A program made the position numbers and the translations under genes. DNA of 64,000 nucleotides from Fasciolopsis buskii (Eukaryota > Platyhelminthes > Trematoda > Plagiorchiida > Fasciolidae): assembly GCA_008360955.1 (NCBI GenBank), contig LUCM01000822.1:320798-384797 (forward strand), read 5' to 3'. Shown one piece after another: positions 1 through 13,735 of this stretch (its first letter is position 1; the number at the start of each line of letters is the position of its first letter). The notes under the pieces were generated by a model. It was not told where the DNA came from. It worked only from the letters and a program-made list of their open reading frames with translations, and did no database searches.

Positions 1-3000
1 TTTCATGTTCTCGAATAATTGGGCTTGATATCTGCTATGGTTTATTCATTAATTTCAAAAATATCGACGGGATGTGTGACCTTAATCTATCGAATGTTGT
101 GGGAACCCCTAGGTAATTTCAAATGTGCCCTTTCCATGTCCTCACAAAGGACATTGCAAAGTGATATAGCTACTGTACTACTTGTGAATTTGAGGGCTAC
201 TTCTTTTGAAACTTCAATGCATCAAAATTTTGCGATGATTAACATTCATCCGGGCCGGAAAGTCTCATAGTAAGGCATTAAAGTCGGTTGTGTTTCTGTT
301 GAACACAGTAAAAACCAAATCAGATTCATTGAGTTTATCAAGAACGATCCTCAACCACAGGTGAGCATAGCCACTAGAGACGTATGTTCGTTAGCACATT
401 CACCGGACTAAACAGTAAACAGCAGCATTTAACAGATAGAAAACCTAACGGCCAGTAGAATTACGCAGAACGTTGGTCATTATGGGGCTCTTATTATTGA
501 CAAGAATGCATTTTTGTGATTAGATATTTATGTTTCTACTAAAATGTTTCTTCGCAGTTTGTTGTGCAACAATTTATGGATGGAAAAACAGAATTCATTA
601 GTCGATGTATACTAGCCACCGTGAGTTGTAATACAATCCCCTCAAATCGATATTCTACTTACTCAGCGAAATGTTCATTTCGACGTCCCGGGGTGAATAA
701 CAAACGCGTTGGCTCATAAGCCTCTGTTGTGATTGTCATTGTTAGGCCCTTGAAACAAACAACTAAATCCCCGTCATTCCCAAGATAAGATTTTGCCATA
801 CCGAAATCGCAAATCCCACATATTCGTGTTCTTCATCCGAACTAAATTTCGTTTGGGGATGGCATATCAGGAAGATAAAAGTGGGATAAATGGGGTGGGT
901 AAATAGTGGTTACCAATTTCTTCCGATTGCATCAAATATGTGACCTAGCTCTACCGTTGTATGAACCCTCATATGTAATTGGTAACTTCGGGCCTGTTTT
1001 GAAGGATAAAAGCATTTTTAATTGGGCAATTTCTTGCCTTTAATTCATTGATGAACATAGTGAACCTTTGGCTGCTTCTATGGCCATCGTGATAGCGTAA
1101 ATGTGCGAGAAGTACAAAAGACATATATGCCACTACCTTTCAGTTCTACAGCCATGTGCCCACCCAAGGTAGACTAAATCACTTGCAAGTGAAATTGGGT
1201 ATGCCCGGATGGATGTGCTCCGAAAAAATGAGGAAAACTCTATGAATAAGCGTTTTTTCAATCGGTTTGCTTCCTGACAGATACTGAGTGCTTGCAATTA
1301 CAAACACTACTGCTGAAACGGTAAAATCGATCTATCCACCCACCAAATCCATTGGAGTATTTGTGTTGCATGCCGATAATCCAAATAGTACTTCACATCA
1401 GATGGAACCTGCACAACTGCTTTGTTGCTTTATGCCTTTTGTCATCCTAAATTTAAAAATACAATTAAGTAAGAGCCCGTTTTATTTGCAGTGAAAACGT
1501 ATATTGAACACTGTGTCCACTGATGCACCTTGGGTTTGCTGACCATCGAAGCTCATATGCTAATAGAAATATGTTGTCTTTGTATTTTGGTGCAAATCAA
1601 CTGCGTCTCATGTCATTTCATTTGGACAGTACAACTGAAGGGAATAAAAACCGGATTAGGCATAGATGCACACCGGTTGAATTTTAGGAACCGGTTTCAG
1701 ATGATGGGGGATTCTGAGTTTGAAAGTCACAAGGGTGTAGTAGGAACCGAAATGTTTCGATTGCCCTTTGGTTTTATGGAACCAAGTCACAATTACACAG
1801 CATGAAACACCTTGGGGTTCTGTATTATGCTACCGCAAATGTGAGGAAATTGGAATAGTAAATAAACAGTCAAACGCTCATTCTAGTTAGCGAAACAGCG
1901 GTAATGAACAGAATATCATAGGCAACATAGATTCATCTGGTTAGAAGAATATTCCCTCTGGCAATTCTGCGAATGTTTCACTGAGTTGTGGTCCTCTCGG
2001 AACAACTGAATAGATGAAATGGTTGTGTGGCCTAAACCCTTGTCACCGTAAGAGTCAAATATTTGAATCCTTTGTCTTGCAGTCACCTCTGTCTTAGGCG
2101 TCAAATCGCTGTAGTCCCTGCTGGTTACCATACCTGTCCTAGCGGGACCTTATGTAATTCAATACTATAGTATCCGTCAGGAAGAGAAATGGCTCGAAGA
2201 TCTGGACTGGAATTGCATTGCAAAAGAAGGCAGCAACACTACAAAGGCATAGAACGACTGTGTGTGCGAAGTTATAGTACTACTTGTAGGCGTTGTATTA
2301 GCTATGGCTGTCAGCCTCCCACATCTCTGTGTCAGCGGTTATGGAAATGATGCCTTTGTAATGGAGCATGAGAAGATTGGCTATCAGCATTTGGTATGCA
2401 TTCAGTTACTCGGTGCACCACTTTCGGTTCCACACGACAATACCACTGAAGGTTTCAGGATCATGGCTCTCGATTCCCCCTTCCCATGTAGTCGACCTTA
2501 GTGGATATGGGAGATTTGCTATCTACTACAGTTCTGCTTCAATAATGTCTGGCAAATCAACTTAAGAATCGCACTGGTTTTTAACACGGCCAAACATACC
2601 CCTGACAATTGGGCCAATATCGTAACATCAGGTAGTGCATAAGAATTACCCGAATGCAAATAAGTTCATCGCTTGAAGATAAAGAGTTACGCAAGAAAAC
2701 CTACTCGTATAAACTCTTTTGGATTAAAATGAAATCCCCTGGTAAAACAAAACCAGTAATCCATAGAATAAATGTCCGAAAAAACGGAAATGCAATTGAC
2801 ATCACGCAAGTCATATAACTGAGTGGTAACATGTGCGCTTAATCCTATGATCAAGTGTACATATTTCGAAGTGCCCTCCGCACAGCCACTATAAAAAGAG
2901 CACTACTGTTACGTCGATATCAATGGGAAACAAACCGTGAATATCCATGATTTGCCTAGAAACGTTTCGATCCTCCCTCTGAGGCAGTCAGCTGGTATTC

Positions 3001-3035
3001 CGTTCGAGAAAATTATGCGGATCAAAAAATGTATT

Positions 3036-3117
3036 CATTTCCTCTCTTCCTCTTCTTCAGTTCTATTTGATCTATTTTTTCTTTATCTTTAGTTTATTTG
3101 CTTCTAATTCTGTTTCC
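3036..3117 (+). repeat. Pyrimidine-rich tract
   Basis: The plus strand is strongly T/C-rich here, including CCTCTCTTCCTCTTCTTC at 3041-3058 followed by CAG. It resembles a 3' splice-site tract, but no convincing exon follows. Confidence 0.5.
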
Positions 3118-4798
3118 CAAATCTCTAATTTCGTGTTCCGAATGGATTCACGCTACGTGGTATGTTTTGAAACAGTGTGATGAATCTAGTACTTTCGTGG
3201 ATCAGTGCGATCCGAACTGAATGCAAGCGCAACTCATAACACAGGAAGCAAGCAAATGAAAACAGGTGGTCATCAGACAGAGGTACATGATAGTTTGCAA
3301 ACCCACATATAGAGGAGTGCCGTCTGGTGGGCGATGCACAACAATCTTCGGTCACGATTTGGATGAATGTGCCAGAAATGAGAGTGAGTGACAACTACGC
3401 GTGGAGCATGCTTCATTTCTTCGGGAACAGTGCACAAAGTCAAATACACTATAACAAAACGCATTGAGTGTACACATAGAAATGAAAATGTTCCGAAAAA
3501 GCTATTCTTCATACCGTAATGTCCCTGCAAAATACCGTGAAGTGCATTTTTCATCTGTTTTTCAACTCACTCTGATAATCAAAGGAGTTCACAGACGATC
3601 AAAATCCGCATCCATGTAAATGCTGTTCTGGAGAAGGAAATTCACTATCATCGAGAAAATGAAATAAGTGGAAAACATTTGCACCACGCATGAATTGCAG
3701 TGTGGGCTGTAGTTATCATTACAACCCGATTCCTCGAGGGGTTTACCTGAACTCACATGTTTTAACAGAATGCGTCTATATTCAATCGGCTTGGAGAGAC
3801 CGCAGTTGATTGACTGGTCCATAAGTATGATTTTGTAATCTGCTACGGGAAGCTATTTTTAGTTTTGACGAGTTTGAGGTTTCCAAGTCAGTAACGATAA
3901 ATTGACATACGTGACGAGCACCATAAATAGCTCCAGAACTAAAAGCTAATGGTTGAATGCAGCTATGCCCCTTGACGTTCTTGGCCAGTTTTCAAACTTG
4001 GTATCGAGCTCTAAGAATAATTAGATCCATCCTTCATGCCGATATCATTTAATCTACACCAATCAAATGTCTCTACATTTGTTCAGATTAAACGTGCATC
4101 GCTAATGCCAGATTGTCCTGCACATATCAATCAGAGTTTTACCGTTCGTCCTGTACATTTTATTATCTTAGTAAAATCTGCGTTGCATCAACGGGTACCA
4201 TATCTTAGCATTGGCCCAGGGTGAAGAAAACAATTAATGACCATAAATTAGAAGAAATACAGAGCATTGGCAACGTTTGCGTGCAAAATCTTCAACATTT
4301 GGGGGAGTTAACCATATCGCCTAAGGTCTCTAACCATCAATTGCGGACATCTTGTCCAATCCAGTAATCTTATGGGCCTTTTAGCAAAGTCCCCGAAATT
4401 AAAGTTGACATAACCTATTCTTAGATCCTGTAACGATGATCTTAGCTCACGTTCCAAACTTTAACGTGAAGCACAGCGTACGTTATGGACAGATCTGTGA
4501 GCATTCGTGCCGTACTTGCTAACCGTCTTTACTCATTCAGATTTAGTGGTTCCACTAACGGCTAGACTCTACAACCTAGACCTCCAACTTAACCTCGGAA
4601 CCGACAATAAAATAATTGCAACCGGTTCTAAAAATGCTGCAAACGTGTAGGCAATAAAAGTTGACAATTCATAGGTACCCTTTTTCCGCAAGTGTCCTTT
4701 TTCTATCCCTCACGCACAAACCCTCCTATAAATGGTCAGTTAGCTGAGGTTAACCCGAAGTTCCAGTTCTTTCAAATTCGTAGCCATTCCATCTTTGA

Positions 4799-4824
4799 CT
4801 ACCTATACTATACCTATACTATAC
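4799..4824. repeat. Short tandem repeat, 11-bp unit
   Basis: ACCTATACTAT is repeated about 2.2 times. Confidence 0.8.
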
Positions 4825-7800
4825 AAATTACAAAACCGATATACTTTGCCAAACGTTTTCCTCACAAGAAGATAAGTTTTAGAACCAAGCTTGTCCTTCA
4901 ACTCGATTTTACACTTCCTAGGTGCAAACCGTATCCCGTAATCGGCTACCCTGTTCTTAAGGGGTTGAGAAATACTGGAAACTAAGGTGGATTTGCGCTC
5001 AGATGCACGATGCGTCTGTATAATACTGAGACAATTTAGCTTCTTGAAAAACATCATTATCAATGATCCCACATCAGTATAGGGCTTCGCTTCCTAACTG
5101 TCACAATTTTAAGGTTCATTGCGGAAGATGAAAGAGAATAATCCTGTCTATTACCGAGTCTTACGGTGAGCTGTTTCGAAAAAAAATATTGTAAGTGCAG
5201 ACTTCATTTGTCTGCTTGCCTGCAGCTTTCGGGGACCAGCGACGAATATCTATTGATCATTCTTCCGTAATTGAAGTGTCTAGGAATTGCAGTCTGAACT
5301 GAGTTGGATGTCCCTTACAGATCAGTGATGGTCTTCGTCATGGGTCTCTGGAATGTGAGCCGAAATGCCAAAGCCTGTTGAAAAAGAACGTAGTCAATTC
5401 ACTGCCGACTGGGTAGAAAATGCGTCCTACACAAATAAGAAAGTTCTTCACCAACTGGGAATGATAGCCTGGATACAATAATTATCAAGCAAACTGTTCT
5501 ATATTTTTCACACCAGGGTTTAGCAAATATCCCGTAAATCGGCACAATCGCCGATTGACGAAAGTCTCTAAGTATTTCCCGCTTTCCGAAAATCGACCTC
5601 AGGTGCTTTGCTAATTCAATAATAACAATAGAAAATTGCGACTGAAACGATTATGCATCGGCGAAACTAACTACTCATATTTCGCAAGACATTTTGTTGG
5701 CTGCAAGACTAACCGAATACCGAGAGGATAATCGCACTAACAGTTTATCTCACTGTTGACTAGCGTAAAAAGTGGTTTTTAAGCTAAACACTCGTAGAGG
5801 AATTTTTCCAAATAAAATGTCTTCTTTGCGTAAACATCTATATGCAGTTCATGTCAAAACTCATGCACAAAGAGTCGTGTGAACGATTTTCGCTCCAGCT
5901 GGCCACAGCATAATTAAATAAATTTAGGAATTTGCGTACCTTTTATTCAGCGTGAACTAGCAACTCTTTTTAACGTCAGGTCTTTTTGTTTGGAATTACA
6001 GAGCAAGCAATTAGACTAGAAATTTAGTCACGAAATGTGTGTTGCAGCCATAACACATTACGAGCCCTCCAGAAAAAACGAAATTAATTCGCCCCAATTT
6101 CGAACTTGCACTGCCAGGAATCTAAGAATAATAAATGGTGAAACTGGAAGTGCCCATCGCAAAACTCCAGTAATTTCTTGGTCACTTGGATCCAGTAACT
6201 GGAAACTCAAAGGTGAATCTAATTTCACTTCATACCTCGAGAATTTGTACGACAAAATCCACCGGTCAGGTTCCTTCTTTCATCATCATATCAAGACACA
6301 AAATAAATTCTGGATATAATGGATATTCAGGCAAGGAATGAAATTTCATGAAATACTTCACCAGGTGATATTGTCGCTCAAGTCGCCATTAAGAAACCAT
6401 GGAATAACTGCACAGTTTTTCCATCTTTGTAAGAAATCATGAGCAGTGCACCAATTTTATATGAAGTTCACCTGCACCGAAGTGTAATTTTATCGGAAAA
6501 ACGTCGGATTGAAAGTTAAACACTACTCCAAAATGATTCAGCAAATTCTAGAGAAGCGCTGTCAGAGATATTGCCGATTTAATCATGGACTCATTCCTAA
6601 CAATGGATTTAATATCTCTATTATCTTAAAGATATAATTTCCACTATCCGGAGTTCATTTCAGATTGGTCCGTTGATAGGGCGTTTCTAATTTTGGTCAA
6701 GTGAGAGTGGGCAACTTGGACGGGAATAAGAAATCGGAGCAATTTTGTCGGAGGAATGCCTCCTAGAAATGTTTATTTTTCAAGCGCTTTTCAAGTCCCA
6801 ACATCCCATGGGTCCATCAGCAAAATTAACGGTTACTTAGATTGAGCTATTAATCAGTTTGCCATTGCGCAGGTTAATTATATCCCCGGCTTTGTTGCGC
6901 GATTATTTCATACCACGTATTTGCTGACAATCGGGGATTTTAAACACTATTCACTCCTATTTGGACAGCGGTGTATGAAACATAGATACCAATCTACGTC
7001 AGGTGTGATGCAATATACTTCCGTCGTAGTAGTATTGTAAATGAGAAAAAAGAGTTTATTGGTCACTTTTGGATACGATTAAGTTTCTCGATCAGAAACG
7101 TAGTCTTGGTAAATTGTATTCATTTAATATTAGGTAAATGGTGGACTTGTTTATCCTAAAGCACATGGAAAGTTTAAACAAGCCTTTAAGACGATGGACG
7201 GTTCTTTATCCTTGGCAACGCAAAGCCAAAAGAATTTATTTTTTATTCCCTGCTCCACTATGATGACAATGATGTGAAGGACTAGCTTAGTTGAAACAAG
7301 GCCAACTTGCAGGTAAATTAAAAATTGCACCAAAAGAAAATATTTCTGTTCATGATCAAACCATAACCATTAGATTGCATTTAAAGAAAAGTACCCAAAT
7401 TTGCTAGTGGTTATATTCGTCTATGGAAACTGGTGCAATCATGGGTAGGGTACACGAAAGAATGTGTCTTTATTGAACAAACCAGTGAATCTGAACTAGG
7501 ATAAATCCTAATACTCGTCCAAAGGTTTTGAAATTTCCTTGCTTCATTAATTTTTTGACAGCTCTGCCGAGGCAGCAAAGGTCCCTCCGTTTTGACTTCC
7601 CCTTTTGCACTCTACAAACAAATAGAACGGAGAGAATCTGCAACTAAACTCACACTGATTGCTAACACCGTCTTACACCTAGTAAATACTCGAGCCTTGC
7701 GAATATTAACAGTGAAAATGCTTGAATGCATCGCAATCCATGGCACTTGTCTATGTTCATTCGTTGACGGCGGCGATATTTTTCACGGTCATATCAGTTC

Positions 7801-9912
7801 GACCGGTCAAGAGTTGCTGCTGCCTAATTCGGTTATTAGTCCCTGACTCATATTAGCGTTTATCTGTTTGTGTGTTCTAAACTGGTCAAATTGGTTTTCC
7901 GAATGTTGTTAAGCCAATGAATCTTGTTTTAAAGTGCGAGCGGTTTGTGTTCCTGTCTACATTCGATTCTCATCGAGACCAACGGATTTTTGGGTATGCC
8001 CGTAGTACCACAGTTGTCTTCAATGTTTTTTACTAGACAAACCTAAACAGCTTAATGAGATTGTTTGCTTCTGCAAATCAAATCTGTCAAAGGAGTGTCA
8101 GCTGTGACTAAGTTCACCAGTTCAACTGAATGTGTCAGGATGGTTTTGTTCATGACCTTTTGTAAATGCAAAACTTATCGTTGTATTCAGCATCCTCTCA
8201 TATTGGTAAGCATCTGGATTAATGATTCCTATTTATGGACCGCCTGGCCTACGCAAACAAGGACAGTCATTTAGTTTTGGAATCAAATTGGCTGAAGGAT
8301 ATCAGCGTTTTCAGCTGTACCTCTGCAGCGCGGAGGTTGTTTGCCTAGGTCTTCTACAGATTGAGTAAGGGCTTATAACTGTCCGTTTTTTACGGATGGT
8401 TTCAGTCAATGGCCCTCCCCACTTCAATGATCATCTAATATGTGGTTTGTCCATCCTCTACTCGAGCAAGGTAATAATAAATTACGACTTTTTCGTTAGG
8501 TCACTCATTGTTGTTGACGTGTACAAAAATGCATCTGGTGTTGGTCATCCCACGGTCTCACATTTTGTGATTAGTTGTCAATGAAACTATAAGATTCCTT
8601 GTAACCGACTGTTCACACTATTTAGGTTACTTAGCTTGGATGAGGAGGTTTGTAATATATATTCTAATGTTCATTGCTAAGCTAGGACACTTAACATTGT
8701 TAACGTGCTCTGTATTTTAGTGTATTTGGTCAAACCAAATCAGAACTTTATTTATTTATCAGATTCGGAGTGTCAGTCAAGGTCAATCAAGGCTACTCCG
8801 GATAAATAATTTTGCACCCAAGAAGGTCAATTACCATGTGTCAAACTTCAACTAATCTTTCCAACTTGGTCACCTATGCTGATAATGACAATTTGTACTT
8901 TATCCTTAAAGTGAACACGCATGATAGAGAGTCAGATTCTGAGTGGAACTTCTTCAAAAGCGAAGGTTATCATGTACCATTAAGAAATTTTTTGCATGGA
9001 TGAAATAACCCATTGAGCAATCAAACTAGGAACCAGCACATACAAGGACAACTTCTGACAATGGGTTTGGCCTCCTTCCTTGCATCGCTGGAACAAACAG
9101 CAGTGATTTCTAATGGAATAATAAGAAACGCCGCATCCAAATTCCTTACTTGCAGTAGGCTTTTGTGATAAACGTGTGCTTCCACCACATATGCCACTCA
9201 TGAACGGTTTCTAATCGTCAGAGACCTCGTCCTTCAGTTACCGTTTGATAAACTCACGAATCAAATTAATTATGGCATGGGTTTTGTTACAAATTCGAAT
9301 TAGAATAAACATTTTTGTTCAAAAGGTTTCTAATAAATTCAAACGAGGCTGAAAGTTTTGATTCTTCCCCAAACTGTTTTCTGCCCACTTGAAACAGGTG
9401 CAACACAAGGAGACATTGACGCAGTCTAAATTCATTCGAGTTTGTTGCTGTAAGTAAGTTGATAAAACAGACATGTACGGATTAGTCGGAGAACGAATAT
9501 GTTTCAGAAACCCCGAACTGCACGCAATACAATTTGAAATTTAAAGAAATAGGAATTTTAAAACGGCCGATTACAGACTAGGATTGTGTTTAGGGATTGA
9601 TACAATAAACTTCGTTTCCTTCCTCTGAGCTTTCATAATAACTCATGTTTCGGAATCTCGGGTTTAAAAAAGAATCCCACCATCCTAAAATTCAGCATGT
9701 TTCCTCACAAAACAGAGTAAGTTACTGTTCTTATTTGTGTATGAACTGATGAGCATCCGTAACTAAATTAGCCATGATACCTGCAGGAGGAAATGTTGAC
9801 AGGATGCTTGTTCCATCAACACTTTGAATCACATGCAACTGCAAGTAGGGGGAGATGTGCGTTCAAGATTGCTCAAAATGCTACCCTGTCAGTTGCGGTC
9901 AACCTTGAAAAA

Positions 9913-9959
9913 TTCATCCATCAAGTCCGTGGTCCCTGCAGATGGATGAACGGACTTGA
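9913..9959. repeat. Interleaved double inverted repeat
   Basis: Two perfect 10-base inverted repeats overlap in the order A-B-A'-B'. A is TTCATCCATC (9913-9922) and its complement GATGGATGAA is at 9941-9950. B is TCAAGTCCGT (9921-9930) and its complement ACGGACTTGA is at 9950-9959. The downstream half is therefore a circularly permuted inverted copy of the upstream half. In RNA the two stems would exclude each other or form a strained pseudoknot. Confidence 0.9.
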
Positions 9960-12900
9960 CCATTTTACTGGAATACGACGCTGTTCGAAGAAGTTCCAGT
10001 TGTTGTTATTTGAATGTTCTGCTCTCGAAGAAGGAAAAAACAACAATAATCATTGCTGCTGCCAGTGATCTCTAGGATGGTCTTAAGAAAAAGGAATACG
10101 TTCTAATTAGTCCATTATTCTCTCAAGTTAATACGATCACTTCTCCGATTTCTGTGTACCTGTTCATCTTAAAGTGTCCATCGAGACATACTCGCTCTGT
10201 CGAATAAGCTTTGCTCGATGGCCAAATGTTTGCTTATGAATGAAATTAGTTTTGGATCAATTGTTTTCGACCGGCAGTTCGTCTCTTGATCCACGAGGCC
10301 AAAGAATGGTGGTAAGATTACAAGTTTCTATACATTGACGGAGACTGGAATCGTAATAGTAATTGATCATTCTGATTCTTGTGGCATGTCCCGTTGAACA
10401 ATAAAGAGCTAAACACAAAAATGTCGAATAAGCTAATATTAGTTCAAACTGAACGAAATTAGCCGAAGTCTTTTCAAACAAACAAGCGTTTCTGGCCAAT
10501 TCGGCAAGCCTCTTAAATAATCGAAAATTCATTTGATAATTGGATAAATGACATGAGTGCCAAAAATATTTTTATCTTTTAGTTCGCTGCCCAAATAAGT
10601 GGAACGGTCAAAATGAATATTCTGCCCACCACGGGAGAGGTCATTATGTGCTTGAATTGAAATACAGCTAGTTTAATGGGACAGTATTTGCTGTGTTTGC
10701 AGCCTTTTGATTGAGAAATGTTGAGATCGAACGTGGAATAAAGTAGGGATACTAATTTGAGGATGGAAAAGCAGAGTTCTCCTATTGATTTCTGGAATTT
10801 GTAAAACAGAAAATGGCCTAAATTTCCGAAAATAATGAAATGGGTGTCATGTCCTTAGTTCAAAATATCACTTTAATTCCTGTAGATTAGAAATTACCTA
10901 TTAGTCCAAACACCATCGGTATGATAGCGCCCAGTTGCGACAGTCAGACAGCACGACTAAAAAAATTGTTCCCCTTCGGCAGATAAACTATTTACCCAAT
11001 GCAGTCGGTGTCAGTTATACCAACAAATACCAACAAATAAGGCCAGCTAACAGGTGTTTAGCCCAAGCTAACCATGGATTAGCAAGGTAATCCACGTTAC
11101 CTCGAGCAAGTTTCGCCTTGTCTTCGTGAGATGCTGCTATGCGCTCAAGATGCTTCGCAGAACGGTTAAGCGCGAAAAGCATGAAACTGAATAGCCGAAT
11201 TGCTTAAAATGACCGGCAACCATAGTTACATTTTACTCATACACATGGGCTCCTCGAAACTCGCAACTATGCGTTTTCACTGCTCTGTTTTGATTCAATA
11301 AACGCTTTAGCCACCAAGCAATGGTCTGTGGAATGAATAGTCGATTAGAATCCGTCAGATGGAAGTTCGGAATATTGACTGCGTAGGTTGTCAGGAATCG
11401 TAGGATCACTTGGGATGTTCAACAATGTATTATGGTTGAACCGGTGAACATTTTCTTCATTGACTGATAAACAGGAATTATCCCGCGGACCGCCACAAAT
11501 ATTTTGATACACTTATATCTTACATCCTTAATTTAAAAAATGACAACCAATGGATGAAAACAAAATTGTAGTTTTCTGTGATTTCGTTTAGGATATGCTG
11601 GATTCTTATGGACTTCATTTAAACAACCGACTAATTAGTCCGTTGGCACAAAGCAGCAAATGAACGTTTGAGATCTGCTCCTTGTGTGGCTGGTGAAACA
11701 ACCAATTATGGGGAACAATTCAAATGACCTACAAAACTTCACCAAGAAAAATATCTAAATGAAATATCATAGAACCGAAGATTTTGTCTCAGGTATATTA
11801 CGTATTGGTTTGGTGAGCATATTTAATCTTCTATGATGATCTTCCCATGTGATCTCCCATACCAAGGTTAAAGTTCAGCTGTAATTGGCAGCTTTATAAA
11901 TTTGCAGCTATGACAATTTTTCTTGGTACAACTTTGCAGTGTGTTTGAACAAAAAACAGAAAAGCTCTCGGCATTGGTTTACTTTATCCAGTTGGGTAAG
12001 TTACATATTATTTGCACGTTCCGATTGTCGCGTATCGAAAACTCATGCGACTGAATTTCATTATCAGACTGACAGTGCTGAATAAAACAATCTGGAAAAT
12101 TGGAAAGTGACATTAAACCTGGTCAGTCTCAATGCAATTCATTCTGAAGATACAGAAGTTTGATTGTCTTTCTCACTGACTAGTTTCTGTAGACATGAAT
12201 TCCACAATGAATGCGACTTTCTTCCGGAAAAATGAGTTATTTTTACACTTTATCAAAAAAAGAAAAAAAAATCAGAAACATGTGAATTAACAAATGATGT
12301 ACTCATCGATAAACCAATTAACACAGCCTAGGAAAATCCATCGCGATCAATATAGTTAGTGACTAAAGTACCGAAGTGCATCCGGATTCATGGCAAAATC
12401 CTTAGAACTATCCTAAACAGTGCACTTACTAGTAACTGATACTTCAGAATTTGAACCTAAACTTTAACCAAAAATTCTTCCGAAATGAATACAAATTCTG
12501 CGGCTGCAACGGTACTGGGCTTTACGAGCTTGATCTGCGTTCCAAAGTCATTTAGGAAACAATTATTTAAAGTAACCGTTATAATTCATTTACTCGTTTT
12601 TTGTACGCATGGCTGGCCCTCCGGATTGTGAAGAAACAGGGGGCTCTTGAAGTGGAACGATCACACACTCAATAAAAAAATATTTTGCCAAAACATATTT
12701 CGTTGTTTTGCGAAATACTAGTTGACAATTGATGTATTTCAAGATGATAGATGATGATTGACTCCGTACATTGTTTGCCCCCGAATGTGATGTTCAAGCA
12801 AAAAAATAGGACAAAACATTTTCATGCAATGTCGTGGACAAAATTTGCGTCTTGCTTATCGGAGACAAAACTATGGAAGCAACCTTTTCGCTATCTGAAT

Positions 12901-13654
12901 TATCTTTCCTCCTTTGGCACTTTCAACCGATTCATCTAATTTTACATATACGGGTTCAGGTTGAATCGTTTGTAGATGGTTTTATATGCATTATGTTCTT
13001 TCGAGATAGGTTTGTTTCATCCTTCAGTGATTACCACCAGCGCCTGCGGAAACAAATATTACAAATAATTAAAAACAATGCAATTTCCCTGGTCGATGAG
13101 GATGTATTTGGACTAGCATGACAACTTCAACCCCTACTTATCAAATCAGTTCATTGTGATATGCACCCTTGAAAGATTGACGCTTGCATTTCGCATAACA
13201 TTTGATTATTTTACCATTCCACCCCGACCACACGGAGCAGTTTCCGATTTCCCAAATTCTTCTTCCAGACTACGGGAATAAGTTCTCATCAAAGTGGCAT
13301 CCCCGTTTTACCGGTGTTAGTTTTTGTTTTATATCAAGTAAGTTTACGATGATGTCACTGAAAAACGGTGTACTACCATGCACGGCAGCACACCGGTAGG
13401 CCAACATCTCCTGCGGGAGCTAAGCGTATCTTCGGCCAAAGGGAGTCGATTATTACAAAACATCAGGTGTCTGTTTGAACCTCGGTTCTAGGAGCAGTAC
13501 AACTGGTTTGTTTAGGATAATGCAAAATTGTGATAAACTTTGTGCTACACTAGGCAAATGATTTAATTAAATCCATCAGGTATTGATATGGTAAGGACCA
13601 AAGGACACGGAAATACATAACGGGATGACAAAGACATAAATGAAGCAGATGAAC
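9960..13654. other. No recognised gene
   Basis: No gene is recognised. The minus frame 10257-10532 contains INYYYDSSLRQC, faintly like half of a Kunitz domain. A short A-rich run lies at 12255-12271 and a 10-bp tandem repeat at 11.02 kb. Confidence 0.6.
11017..11040. repeat. Short tandem repeat, 10-bp unit
   Basis: ATACCAACAA is repeated twice and followed by a partial third unit. Confidence 0.8.
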
Positions 13655-13735
13655 GTGAACGGAAGTGGGTTAGTGGCTAATCTGTGGCTCTGGGACTTGA
13701 CACCCTTGCCTTTTTGAATCTTGGCAAAGTCATTT
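13655..13735 (+). mobile_element. Weak tRNA-like SINE remnant
   Basis: GGGTTAGTGGCTAATC (about 13667-13682) resembles a tRNA box A, and TTTTTGAATCTTGG (about 13711-13724) a decayed box B, with tRNA-like spacing and a CTCTGGGACTTGACACCC middle reminiscent of an anticodon arm. No downstream body shared with the other units was found. It may be an old SINE or a chance resemblance. Confidence 0.3.

Larger units (their letters stand above)
1..9912. other. No recognised gene
   Basis: Nothing in this 9.9-kb stretch is recognised as a gene. It holds a pyrimidine tract near 3.05 kb, an 11-bp tandem repeat at 4.8 kb and many frames of 60-97 codons that look like chance. Two minus-strand frames deserve a second look: 1916-2131 for its hydrophilic composition and 8980-9201 for its cysteines. 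Confidence 0.6.
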
